The position numbers and the translations under genes were made by a program. From contig NZ_CP025513.1 in assembly GCF_003491345.1 (NCBI RefSeq), positions 62,001 through 126,000 of the forward strand: a DNA stretch of 64,000 nucleotides, in the 5' to 3' direction. This DNA is from Neorhizobium sp. SOG26. Its GTDB lineage: Bacteria > Pseudomonadota > Alphaproteobacteria > Rhizobiales > Rhizobiaceae. A model generated the notes under the pieces. It worked only from the letters and a program-made list of their open reading frames with translations, searched no databases and was not told the DNA's origin. This document shows positions 50,709 to 59,497 of this stretch, piece by piece; the stretch's first letter is position 1; every line of letters starts with the position of its first letter.

Positions 50709-51761
50709 TCAGCGGCGGTTGCGCAACTGGTCGATCCAGACGGTCGCCAGGATCACAAGTCCGATGATGATCTGCTGCGTGAAGGCCGAGACGCCGTTCA
50801 TGTTCAAGCCATTGCGCAGGATGCCGATCACGAAGGCGCCGATGAAGGTGCCGGAGATCGTGCCGACGCCACCGATCAGCGAGGTGCCGCCAATCACCGC
50901 GCTTGCAATCGCATCAAGCTCGTACATGACGCCTTCGTTGGGCTGCGCCGTCACGAGACGGGACATCAGCACACAGCCTGTAAGACCGGCCAGGGTGCCC
51001 GAGATCAGGTAGGTGTAGATGGTGACCCGCGAGACGTTGACGCCGGAAAGCCGTGCCGCATCCGCATTGGAGCCGATTGCATAAACGTGACGACCAAAGA
51101 CGGTGCGGTTCAGCACATAGGCGGACGCAACAGCAATGATGATCATCAGGACGACCGGGTATGGGATTCCGGGGAAAGCCACGACCGGAAAACCCTGCTC
51201 GTCAATCGACTCGAAGCGAAGCAGCGACCCATTGCCGAGAACGCCAAAGCTTTCGCCAAGACCTGAGACGGCGCGGGCACCGGTGATCTGCAGCGCGACG
51301 CCGCGGGCAATCAGCATCATGCCAAGCGTGGCAATGAACGGAGGCAGTCTCAGCTTGGTGACGACGATGCCGTTGATCATCCCGCAGAGCGACCCTGTCA
51401 GGATACCTAGCACCATGCCAAGCCAGACCGGCAGTTGCAGTTCCTTGACCGCCAGCGCGGCAACGACGCCCGCCAGCGCCAGGACGGAACCCACAGAAAG
51501 ATCGATACCGCCAGTGATGATGACATAGGTCGCGCCGATCCCCAGAAGCGCAATCGACGTCACCTGCAGGGCAATCGTCATGCCGTTGCCGACGGTGAAG
51601 AAGGCGCTGCTGGTTGCAGAGAAAAAGGCAGTGAGGACAACAAGGCTGGCGAGAGCCGCAAACTTTTGGATGATATCTTTCTGCCGCTCGCTGAGCCGTC
51701 CGGTCTTCACAGTCGGAGCTGCTCGTTGCTGCATATCCTTTTCGCCGGTCACGTCGGCCAT
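50709..51761 (-). CDS. Sugar ABC transporter permease (RbsC type)
   Basis: 350 aa, about ten helices. Family marks: ITGGIDLSVGSVLALAGVVA, TKLRLPPFIATLGMMLIARG, EGVMYELDAIASAVIGGTSL. ATG 51761 with AAGGA upstream; a codon at 51791 would overlap the ATPase end. Ten bases separate it from the ATPase. Acts as a homodimer with the RbsA-type ATPase. Confidence 0.92.
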   Translation of the reverse strand: MADVTGEKDMQQRAAPTVKTGRLSERQKDIIQKFAALASLVVLTAFFSATSSAFFTVGNGMTIALQVTSIALLGIGATYVIITGGIDLSVGSVLALAGVVAALAVKELQLPVWLGMVLGILTGSLCGMINGIVVTKLRLPPFIATLGMMLIARGVALQITGARAVSGLGESFGVLGNGSLLRFESIDEQGFPVVAFPGIPYPVVLMIIIAVASAYVLNRTVFGRHVYAIGSNADAARLSGVNVSRVTIYTYLISGTLAGLTGCVLMSRLVTAQPNEGVMYELDAIASAVIGGTSLIGGVGTISGTFIGAFVIGILRNGLNMNGVSAFTQQIIIGLVILATVWIDQLRNRR

Positions 51762-51771
51762 TTCAGTATCC

Positions 51772-53310
51772 TTATTGCGCACGCCGGCCACTGCCGGACG
51801 CGTAATGCATGATCTCTTCCTGGTTTGTGTCGCGCGTGGTCAGCGTGGCGGTGATCCGCCCTGCGTGGAAGACAGCGATGCGGTCCGTCATTCCGAGAAC
51901 TTCCGGCAACTCCGAGCTGATCAGCACCACGGCGATTCCACGCGCCGCCAGTTCGTCCATGATCTGGTAGATCGCAAACTTGGCGCCGATATCGATGCCC
52001 CGCGTCGGCTCGTCAAAAAACATCACCCGCGGCTCGCGGAACAGCCATTTGCCGATGATGATCTTCTGCTGGTTGCCGCCCGACAACAGCCTCACCGGCT
52101 GGGTGAGGCTCGGCGTCTTGATGTTCAGCAGATCGACATAATGCTGGCTGGCATCATGATGTTTCTTCCGATCAATGATGCCGAAGCGGTTGCTGACACC
52201 GTCCATCCGCGCCATCATCAGGTTCGCGTCAACGGGCATCTTGATGGCGAGGCCATTCGCCTTGCGATCTTCCGACAGATAAGCGATCCCTGCCTCGATC
52301 CCGTTACGCGGATCAGTGATCTTCAGCTCCTTCCCATCCAGGGTAATCGTACCGGAGTCGAGCGGATCGGCGCCAAAGATGGCGCGAGCGACTTCGGTGC
52401 GGCCCGCCCCCATCAATCCGGCAAACCCAAGGATCTCGCCGCGCCGGATCTCGAAGCCGATGTCGGAAAACACTCCATGCCGCGTCAGGCCGCTTGCCGA
52501 AAAGATGACGTGCTCGCCCGGTACTCGCGTCGGCTCTGGATATTTATCTTCCAGCGAACGCCCGACCATGCGCGCGACGATGTCGTCGAGCGTCAGATCC
52601 GCAAAATCATCCGTCGAGATATACCGCCCATCGCGCAGGACCGTGACGCGATCGACAATCTCGACCATCTCATCCAGCCTGTGGGAGATGTAGATGATGC
52701 CGGTGCCCTGCGCCTTGAGATCGCGGATCACCTTGAAGAGGAGTTGCGCCTCCTGCTCCGTCAGCGATGACGTCGGCTCATCCATGATGAGGACTGCAGC
52801 ATCAAGAGATAGTGCCTTGGCGATCTCCACCATCTGGCGCTGCGCAACCGAGAGCGCCCGCACCTGCACGGTCGGGTCGATGTTCACACCGATCCGGTCG
52901 AGGCAGCGGCGAGCAGCGGCGATCAGTTTCCTTCGATCAACGAGAAAACCGCGCCGCGGCTCGCGCGCGAGATAGATGTTTTCCGCGACGGTAAGATGCG
53001 GAACAAGGTTGAGTTCCTGGTGGATGATCGCGATGCCGACCGCTTCCGACTGAAGCGTTGAGCTGAACCGCATTGGTTCACCCTTGAAGGTAATCGACCC
53101 TGAGTTCGGCTGGTAGACGCCGCTGATGATCTTCATCAAAGTCGATTTGCCTGCACCATTCTCACCGCAGACGGCGTGAACCTCACCGGCGCGCAGGTCG
53201 AAGTTGACGCCCGACAGCGCCTTGACCCCAGGAAACTCCTTGGAGATGTTTTCCAACCTCAGCAACACGCGCGCTGGCGCGGTCGCGGCAATAGCAGATG
53301 CTCCCATCAT
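51772..53310 (-). CDS. Sugar ABC transporter ATP-binding protein (RbsA type)
   Basis: 512 aa, two nucleotide-binding halves. First: Walker A GENGAGKST, signature LSVAQRQMVEIAKAL, Walker B VLIMDEPTSSL. Second: degenerate Walker A GLMGAGRTE and intact LSGGNQQKIIIGKWL. ATG 53310 or 53307 with GGAGG. First gene of the transporter set, 172 bases downstream of the lacI stop; that gap may hold its own promoter, though no AGCGCT palindrome is present in it. Confidence 0.93.
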   Translation of the reverse strand: MMGASAIAATAPARVLLRLENISKEFPGVKALSGVNFDLRAGEVHAVCGENGAGKSTLMKIISGVYQPNSGSITFKGEPMRFSSTLQSEAVGIAIIHQELNLVPHLTVAENIYLAREPRRGFLVDRRKLIAAARRCLDRIGVNIDPTVQVRALSVAQRQMVEIAKALSLDAAVLIMDEPTSSLTEQEAQLLFKVIRDLKAQGTGIIYISHRLDEMVEIVDRVTVLRDGRYISTDDFADLTLDDIVARMVGRSLEDKYPEPTRVPGEHVIFSASGLTRHGVFSDIGFEIRRGEILGFAGLMGAGRTEVARAIFGADPLDSGTITLDGKELKITDPRNGIEAGIAYLSEDRKANGLAIKMPVDANLMMARMDGVSNRFGIIDRKKHHDASQHYVDLLNIKTPSLTQPVRLLSGGNQQKIIIGKWLFREPRVMFFDEPTRGIDIGAKFAIYQIMDELAARGIAVVLISSELPEVLGMTDRIAVFHAGRITATLTTRDTNQEEIMHYASGSGRRAQ

Positions 53311-53482
53311 CGCGCCCTCCTCCAGTGCTTGATGCACCCGCAGAAAAGCGCCAAAAGTAAAATTGGTCAAGCCGATTTCTTCGAAGGTGCTTCGCCGTAC
53401 GATAAAAGGCGCTTGCAAAACGCAACGAGGTCGCTTTGGTAAAACCACTTATGCCGACGCCCCTGAACATCAGGCCGCTGTT

Positions 53483-54562
53483 TTACGCAGGCTTCCACCT
53501 CGGCGCGAAGGCTCTTGCGGTGCTTTCACGGGCCTGCAGGCGGAACCCGAGATCGAGGTAGCGTGCCTCTTCCGTTTCACCTGACAAACGACGACGAACC
53601 ATCTGCACCGCGTGTCGGCCAGTCTCATACCTTGGAGTGGTGACGCTGGTCACGCAGGGATGCGCAGCGCGCATCAGGTCGAGATCGTTGAAGCCGCAGA
53701 TCCCGATGCGGTGCGGCACGCTGATCGCACGCCGTTGGCACTCGAAGAGCACGCCCAGGGCAAGATCGTCGTTATTGCAGAAGACGGCATCAAGGTCATG
53801 GTTCCGCGCCAAGGCCTCCGCCAGCAGTTCGCCGCCGAGCGGCACGCTGGATGGTGTTGGCGTCGTGGTAATCAGAGTCGGATCGAACATGCCGGCTTCT
53901 TCCAGAGCGCGCTGGTAGCCGGCCATGCGACGCTGCGAGCGTGGATCCATGCGCGCGCCGATGAATCCGATCCGGCGATAGCCGGCGTGGACAAGGTGCT
54001 CCGTCGCCGCCTTTCCCGCCTCGAAGTGCGAGAAGCCGACCAGCATGTCGATTGGCTCTTCGTGGTATTCCATCACCTGCACCACCGGGCAGCCAGCGGC
54101 CTTGAGGAGCTTCACCGTTGGACTCGACTGGTCGATGCCGGCGAGGATCAATCCGGATGGTCGCTGGCCAAGGAACATGCGCACAAGCCGTTCCTCTTCC
54201 TGCGGAGAGTAATGGGTGTTGCCGATCTGGACCTGCAACGTGCTGTCATCCAGCGCGTCATAGATGCCCCTGATAAAGTCGGCGAAGACGATATTCGTCA
54301 GCAACGGCACAAGGACGGCAATGACGTCTGCGCGCGAGGAGGCAAGGGCGCGCGCATTGACGTTTGGCTGGTAATGGAGTTCGGCAACAGCGCCGTCGAC
54401 CAGCCGGCGCAACTCCACCGAGACCAGCGACGGATCGCGCAGCGCCCGAGAGACGGTGATTGGTGAAACGCCGGCCAGCCGCGCCACATCATTGATGGTG
54501 GGCCGGCCACTGCTGCGCCGTCCCATCTTCTTGACCGGCTCATTGACGTCGAGTTCTTCCAC
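53483..54562 (-). CDS. LacI-family repressor
   Basis: 359 aa. HTH at ~22-45 (PTINDVARLAGVSPITVSRA) and hinge (NARALASSRADVIAVLVP), then a periplasmic-binding-like sugar sensor. An N-terminal extension precedes the HTH. Starts three bases after the SMP-30 lactonase stop, so the two share a transcript. Two TAGCGCTA-centred palindromes in the divergent promoter region (55513-55526, 55630-55641) fit LacI/GntR-type operators and would link both transport operons to one sugar signal. Confidence 0.92.
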   Translation of the reverse strand: MEELDVNEPVKKMGRRSSGRPTINDVARLAGVSPITVSRALRDPSLVSVELRRLVDGAVAELHYQPNVNARALASSRADVIAVLVPLLTNIVFADFIRGIYDALDDSTLQVQIGNTHYSPQEEERLVRMFLGQRPSGLILAGIDQSSPTVKLLKAAGCPVVQVMEYHEEPIDMLVGFSHFEAGKAATEHLVHAGYRRIGFIGARMDPRSQRRMAGYQRALEEAGMFDPTLITTTPTPSSVPLGGELLAEALARNHDLDAVFCNNDDLALGVLFECQRRAISVPHRIGICGFNDLDLMRAAHPCVTSVTTPRYETGRHAVQMVRRRLSGETEEARYLDLGFRLQARESTARAFAPRWKPA

Positions 54563-54565
54563 CGG

Positions 54566-55477
54566 TCAGGACAGCCTCGCACCGTTGACCATGAGCCGGA
54601 TGGCGTAGAGAGAACTCGTCGCGCAGATATAGAGAATGTTGCGCTTCGGCCCGCCAAACACGCAGTTGGCCGTCGTTTCGGGAACAAGGATCTTGCCGAT
54701 CAAGGTGCCGTCCGGATCATAGCAGTGGACGCCGTCCCCGGCACTCGTCCAGATTCGCCCGTCCTCATCAAGCCGGAAACCATCAAACAGGCCAACCGTA
54801 CAGTCGGCAAAGACACGGCCGCCGGACACCTTGCCCGCCCGGTCCACGTCGAAGACACGCATGTGGGCCGGGTAATGCTCACCGTGAGTTCGCCCGGTAT
54901 CGACGACATACAATTGGCTCTCATCCAGCGAGAAGGCGAGGCCGTTGGGGCGCACCATGTCAGTGATCACCGGCTCGATTGCCATCGTCTGCGGGTCCAC
55001 ACGGTAAACGTGGCAGGCGCCGATTTCGCTCGGTGCTCGATGACCCTCATAGTCAGTGTCGATCCCGTAGGTCGGGTCGGTGAACCAGATCGAACCGTCC
55101 GAGCGAACGACCACGTCGTTGGGTGAATTCAGCCGCTTGCCATCCCATCGATCGGCGATCGTGACGACGCTACCGTCATGTTCGGTGCGACTGACCCGGC
55201 GACCGCCGTGCTCGCAGGTTACGAGTCTTCCGTGGCGGTCCGTGGTGTTGCCGTTGGAGAAGTTCGCTGGCTGCCGGAAAACGCTGACATGCCCGTCGTT
55301 CTCGTCATACCGCAACGTGCGGTCATTGGGGATGTCGGACCAGATCAAATAGCGTCCGCCTGCAAAGTAAGCTGGCCCCTCGGCCCAGCGGCATCCGCCG
55401 TAAAGCTGCTCCAGTCGAGCGCTCGGATTGACCAGACGTGCGAAGCGTGCATCCAGCACCTGAAAATCTACGGCCAT
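54566..55477 (-). CDS. SMP-30/gluconolactonase-family sugar lactonase
   Basis: 303 aa six-bladed beta-propeller lactonase: CRWAEGPAYFAGGRYLIWSD (Glu metal ligand), LNSPNDVVVRSDGSIWFTDP (Asn-Asp), DMVRPNGLAFSLDE and DTGR. ATG 55477 follows GGGGGAGG; the codon at 55594 is in promoter DNA. It hydrolyses sugar lactones made by aldose dehydrogenases. The operon also has an amidohydrolase lactonase, so it may act on a different sugar lactone or as backup. First gene of the lactonase-lacI unit. Confidence 0.9.
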   Translation of the reverse strand: MAVDFQVLDARFARLVNPSARLEQLYGGCRWAEGPAYFAGGRYLIWSDIPNDRTLRYDENDGHVSVFRQPANFSNGNTTDRHGRLVTCEHGGRRVSRTEHDGSVVTIADRWDGKRLNSPNDVVVRSDGSIWFTDPTYGIDTDYEGHRAPSEIGACHVYRVDPQTMAIEPVITDMVRPNGLAFSLDESQLYVVDTGRTHGEHYPAHMRVFDVDRAGKVSGGRVFADCTVGLFDGFRLDEDGRIWTSAGDGVHCYDPDGTLIGKILVPETTANCVFGGPKRNILYICATSSLYAIRLMVNGARLS

Positions 55478-55512
55478 CGTTCCTCCCCCGAATGATACCA
55501 ATCCAACAATGC

Positions 55513-55526
55513 TGATAGCGCTAACT
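55513..55526. promoter_or_regulatory. LacI-type operator 1
   Basis: TGATAGCGCTAACT holds TAGCGCTA (55516-55523) with near-symmetric flanks. It lies 36 bases upstream of the lactonase start and just downstream of a candidate -35 on the minus strand, the right place for repression of the lactonase-lacI operon. Confidence 0.72.
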
Positions 55527-55629
55527 TTATGCAAGTGGCACGGCCGCGCCAACGAATACTTCCAAAACACTTCAACGTTAAAATAATCCGACAAGTTGTT
55601 TCCGCAAAATCCTCTTTACAGTGAAATAT

Positions 55630-55641
55630 GGTAGCGCTACC
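55630..55641. promoter_or_regulatory. LacI-type operator 2
   Basis: GGTAGCGCTACC is a perfect 12-bp palindrome with the CG centre typical of LacI/GntR sites. It sits about 115 bases from operator 1 and 149 bases before the binding-protein gene at 55790, fitting control of the second transporter or looping between the two sites. Confidence 0.75.
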
Positions 55642-55789
55642 CATTAAGGACGGTGCGGCTGGTGAGGAGACTTTGCTGCGCTGTTTGGGAGATGGCCGCC
55701 GTGAGCGACGCCAAGGGAGTCGTGTCTGTATCGTGCCTCGCGACCACGCGAGAGAGCTCGTGCAAGCGCGCCAAAGGGAGGGAAAGCCG

Positions 55790-56911
55790 ATGAAATCCGT
55801 GATACGTGGTGTTGTCGCAGCAACTGCATTCCTCATGCTGGGCTCGGCATCTTACGCTGAGCCAGAAGTCGTTTCAGGCCCGTCTGCCGATCCGGAGTGC
55901 TTTGCACCCTGGTCTGCCGAGACCAAGTTCTACAAGTTCCCCAAGAAGGATGGCCCGTTCCGCATTGCGCTCGCGAACGGCTATATCGCCAATACCTGGC
56001 GCATCCAGATGGTGCAGACGGCCAAGGCCTATGCTGCCCAGCCGGACGTCGCCGCCAAGCTGAAGGAATTCAAGGTCGTTTCGACAGGAGAGGATGTGCC
56101 GGCGCAGATCTCGGCCATCAACAACTTCATTGACTCTGGTTACGACGCGATCATCGTCAACGCCCAGAACCCGACCGCCTTTGCACCAGTCATCAAGCGG
56201 GCCAAACAGGCCGGCGTCGTTCTCGTCGCGTTTGACAATATTCTCGACACGGAAGACGCGATCAACGTCAATGTCGACCAGAAGGGCCTCGGTGAGCTTT
56301 GGGGCGACTGGCTGGTGAAATACCTGCCGAATGGTGGAAAGGTGCTCGAGGTTCGCGGCGTTGCTGGAACCTCTGTCGACACCGACCGTCATACCGGGCT
56401 TCACGAGAAGCTGCAGGCTTCGGGCAAGGAGTTCAAGGTGACCGAGGTCATGGGCAAATGGGACGACGGCGTGGCCCAGAAGGTCGCGGCTGACGCGATC
56501 GCCACCAATGGCCCGTTTGACGGCATCACCGCCCAGGGTGGCGACACCGGCGTGGTGCAGGCGATGATTGACGCCAAGCACCCATTCGTTCCGTTTGGCG
56601 GCGAGACCGAGAACGGTTTCCGCAAGCTTTGCGCGAAGCATTCGGCGGACGGGTTGAAGTGCACCTCGGCAGGCTCGGGACCGGCACAGGTGGCCGTGGC
56701 CATCAAGACGGCAATTGCAGCTCTTGAGGGTCAGGTCATCCCGCAGGAGGTCAAGCTGCCGCTGGCGATCACCTCGGATGGCGAGTTCAAGGAAGGGCAG
56801 GATTACTTCCCAACGGAGTCCGACAATTTCTTCGTTGGCAACTCCTTCCCGACGTGCGGGATCAACTTCACTGCCCAGGAGATTATGGGGCAGACAAAGG
56901 AAAATCAGTAG
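55790..56911 (+). CDS. Sugar ABC transporter substrate-binding protein (ribose class)
   Basis: 373 aa. Signal peptide MKSVIRGVVAATAFLMLG with cleavage near SYA-EPEV. Ribose-class fold: IALANGYIANTWRIQMVQTA, YDAIIVNAQNPTAFAPVIK, VRGVAGTSVDTDRHTG. Longer than RbsB, with an N-terminal PECFAPWSAETKFYKF extension and a late Cys (FPTCGINF) that may pair with the first. ATG 55790 follows GGGAGGG. First of a binding protein-ATPase-permease-permease set. Ligand unknown; shares a promoter region with the lactonase-lacI operon. Confidence 0.9.
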   Translation: MKSVIRGVVAATAFLMLGSASYAEPEVVSGPSADPECFAPWSAETKFYKFPKKDGPFRIALANGYIANTWRIQMVQTAKAYAAQPDVAAKLKEFKVVSTGEDVPAQISAINNFIDSGYDAIIVNAQNPTAFAPVIKRAKQAGVVLVAFDNILDTEDAINVNVDQKGLGELWGDWLVKYLPNGGKVLEVRGVAGTSVDTDRHTGLHEKLQASGKEFKVTEVMGKWDDGVAQKVAADAIATNGPFDGITAQGGDTGVVQAMIDAKHPFVPFGGETENGFRKLCAKHSADGLKCTSAGSGPAQVAVAIKTAIAALEGQVIPQEVKLPLAITSDGEFKEGQDYFPTESDNFFVGNSFPTCGINFTAQEIMGQTKENQ

Positions 56912-56981
56912 CCATCATGGAATTGGCAGGCACGAAGCCGATCGGCCTCGTGCCTGCTTCGCTCATGTCCCGGAGAAAATG

Positions 56982-58520
56982 ATGCAGCAGTCTGATGACC
57001 TTTTCCGTATGGAAGGCATATCCAAACGTTACGGAGGGGTCAGGGCGCTTGAGCAGGCCAGCCTCACGCTGAAGGCCGGCAGAATCCACGCGCTCCTGGG
57101 GGAAAACGGCGCAGGCAAGTCGACGCTGATCAAGATCATGTCTGGCGTTGTGTCGCCTGATCAAGGCACCATGCTCATGGACGGGCAGCCGGTGACGTTC
57201 CCCTCGCCGGCGGCCGCCAACGATGCCGGCGTGGTCTGCGTCTTTCAGGAACTGTCACTCATTCCGGAACTTAGCGTTGCGGACAACATCATGGTATCCA
57301 GGCCGCCCACCCGTTTCGGCATGATTGACCGGAGGGCGCAACGTCAGATAGCCGAAGAGGCGCTGGCGCGCACGGGCGCCTCCGACATACATCCGCTTGC
57401 TCTCGTCAAGGACCTGCCGCTGTCACGCCGGCAGATGGTGGAAATTGCAAAGGCGCTGGCCCGCAAGCCGCGCATCCTCATTCTCGACGAGGCGACATCC
57501 GCCTTGACGGCGGGCGATGTCCGGAAAGTCTTCGAGGTCTTGAAGCGTCTTCGCAACGAACGGCTGGCGCTGCTCTACATATCGCATCGGATGAACGAGA
57601 TCGCCGAGCTCGCGGACGACTGCACCGTGTTCCGTAATGGCAGCAATGTCGCAAGCTACCCCGCCGGGACAAAGAGCGATGAAGACGTGATCGAGATGAT
57701 GATCGGTCGCGAATATCATAGCGCTTACCCGTCGAAACCTGAGCCCGTGCCGGACAAGAAGCCGGTCCTTGACGTTCAGAACCTCTCCTGGGGTGACCGC
57801 CTTCACGACATTTCCTTCTCGCTGAAAGCGGGCGAGATCGTTGGCCTCGGCGGGTTGGATGGCCAGGGGCAGAGAGACCTGCTGCTTGCCCTGTTCGGCG
57901 TGCTTCGCGATGTTAAGGGCACTGTTCTCGTAGATGGCGAACCCGTGCGAATAGAAAGCCCGACACAGGCGCGCGACCATGGCATCGGCATGGCGCTCAT
58001 ACCCGAAGACCGGAAGACCGAAGGACTCATGTTACCGATGACGGTGCGTGAGAACCTGTCATTTGCGGCCCTTGACCAACTCGCTAAGAGCGGCGTCATC
58101 GACGGCAAAAAGGAGCAGACGCTCATCGACCGCATGATGAAGTTGCTTTCGATCAAGGCCGGCAACCTTGATGTGCCCGTAGGCACGCTTTCAGGTGGTA
58201 ACCAGCAGAAGGTCGTCATCGCCAAATGGTTGATGCGCAGCCCGCGGATCGTGCTGCTGAACGACCCGACCCGAGGCATCGACGTTGGCACGAAGCAGGA
58301 AATCTACCAGTTGCTGCGCCGGCTGGCCGATGAAGGTGCCGCTATTCTCTTTTATTCGACCGACTATGCCGAATTGATCGGCTGCTGCGACAAAGTTCTG
58401 GTTCTTTATGACGGCGCAGTGAAGCGGCAACTGGTGGGGTCCGAGATTACCGAACATGCTCTTCTCGCCAGCGCCCTAAACCTGCCCGAAGCGGAAAGAG
58501 TGCAGGAGCTCGCATCATGA
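56982..58520 (+). CDS. Sugar ABC transporter ATP-binding protein (RbsA type)
   Basis: 512 aa double-domain ATPase. First half GENGAGKST, LSRRQMVEIAKALA, ILILDEATSAL; second half degenerate GLDGQGQRD and LSGGNQQKVVIAKWL. ATG 56982 with CGGAG six bases upstream (ATG 56979 is next to it). The frame is open back to 56715 as shadow of the binding protein. Overlaps the first permease by ATGA. Confidence 0.93.
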   Translation: MQQSDDLFRMEGISKRYGGVRALEQASLTLKAGRIHALLGENGAGKSTLIKIMSGVVSPDQGTMLMDGQPVTFPSPAAANDAGVVCVFQELSLIPELSVADNIMVSRPPTRFGMIDRRAQRQIAEEALARTGASDIHPLALVKDLPLSRRQMVEIAKALARKPRILILDEATSALTAGDVRKVFEVLKRLRNERLALLYISHRMNEIAELADDCTVFRNGSNVASYPAGTKSDEDVIEMMIGREYHSAYPSKPEPVPDKKPVLDVQNLSWGDRLHDISFSLKAGEIVGLGGLDGQGQRDLLLALFGVLRDVKGTVLVDGEPVRIESPTQARDHGIGMALIPEDRKTEGLMLPMTVRENLSFAALDQLAKSGVIDGKKEQTLIDRMMKLLSIKAGNLDVPVGTLSGGNQQKVVIAKWLMRSPRIVLLNDPTRGIDVGTKQEIYQLLRRLADEGAAILFYSTDYAELIGCCDKVLVLYDGAVKRQLVGSEITEHALLASALNLPEAERVQELAS

Positions 58521-59497
58521 AAGACTGGCGGTATTGGCTTTCAGCACAGCAAGGCACTTTGACCGCCGTTGCGATCTTCGTCGTGATGTTCGTCATCTAC
58601 ACGGCAAACCATCCAGCAGGGTTCACCGCCAATGTCGTCCAGACGGCTGCGAACAAGGGCGTGCTGCTGGCATTCGTCGCTATGGCGCAGACGCTTGTCG
58701 TGATCACAGCCGGCATTGATCTCTCGGTCGGCATGATCCTCCTGCTGACCAATTGTCTGGCGTCCTGGATCGTAATCGGCACACCCCTCGAAACAGCAAT
58801 GGGCGTGATTGCGGTCCTGCTTGTCGGCGCGTTGTGCGGGGCGATCAACGGCGCCATCGTCATCTATGGCCGGTTACAACCGATCGTCACGACGATCGCG
58901 ACAGGTGCCGTTTATTTCGGCATTGCGCTCCTCCTGCGGCCCTTCCCGGGCGGATCCGTCAATGAGGATCTGGCGGACGCGCTTACCGGCCGGCTGTTCG
59001 GCGTCATCCCGAGCAGCCTTGTTGCGCTGGCGGGCGTGGTGCTTGTCGTTTGGATCCCCTATAGCCGCAGCGTCTACGGTCGTGCGGCCTATGCCGCCGG
59101 TTCGTCCGAAACGGCCGCATACATGTCGGGCATGCCCATCCGCCGCGGCAAGTTCCTGAGCTACACGCTTGGCGGTCTGATCGCCGCCGTCGGCGGGCTC
59201 TTCCTGACTTTTTTCACCTATACAGGGGATGCAGCTCTTGCGAGCGGCAATGCCTATACGCTGTTCTCCATCGCGGCGGTGGTGCTGGGCGGGGTGTCTT
59301 TGTTTGGCGGCAAGGGCAGCGCGATCGGCGCCATCTTTGGCGCGCTCGCCTTCCGTACGATTGGCGACCTGCTGTTCGTCTTTGATTTCGACCCCATCTG
59401 GCAGCCCCTCTTCCAGGGCCTCATATTGCTTGTCGCTGTCAGCCTGGGAGCGATCGGCTTGGTCCGTGTCCGAAATAGGCTGGAGTGGTTCCTGTGA
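58517..59497 (+). CDS. Sugar ABC transporter permease (RbsC type), first of two
   Basis: 326 aa, about ten helices: VITAGIDLSVGMILLLTNCL, IYGRLQPIVTTIATGAVYFG, GNAYTLFSIAAVVLGGVSLF. Four-base ATGA overlap with the ATPase and four-base GTGA overlap with the next permease. The two-permease layout resembles the rhamnose RhaPQ or YtfT/YjfF systems rather than ribose. Confidence 0.92.
   Translation: MKDWRYWLSAQQGTLTAVAIFVVMFVIYTANHPAGFTANVVQTAANKGVLLAFVAMAQTLVVITAGIDLSVGMILLLTNCLASWIVIGTPLETAMGVIAVLLVGALCGAINGAIVIYGRLQPIVTTIATGAVYFGIALLLRPFPGGSVNEDLADALTGRLFGVIPSSLVALAGVVLVVWIPYSRSVYGRAAYAAGSSETAAYMSGMPIRRGKFLSYTLGGLIAAVGGLFLTFFTYTGDAALASGNAYTLFSIAAVVLGGVSLFGGKGSAIGAIFGALAFRTIGDLLFVFDFDPIWQPLFQGLILLVAVSLGAIGLVRVRNRLEWFL

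Larger units (their letters stand above)
55478..55789. other. Divergent promoter region between lactonase-lacI and second transporter (312 bp)
   Basis: It contains two LacI-type palindromes (listed separately), an AT-rich core at ~55560-55625, and a small hairpin CTCGCG-ACCA-CGCGAG at 55737-55752 in the leader of the binding-protein mRNA. On the minus side TTGCAT (55535-55530) with the first palindrome just downstream looks like a repressed promoter. An in-frame ATG at 55628 exists but the signal peptide places the real start at 55790. Confidence 0.6.

Noticed and set aside
49537-51012. Plus-strand frame of 491 codons opposite the sugar-binding protein
   Set aside because: Covers three different genes on the other strand, no motifs, no ribosome site.
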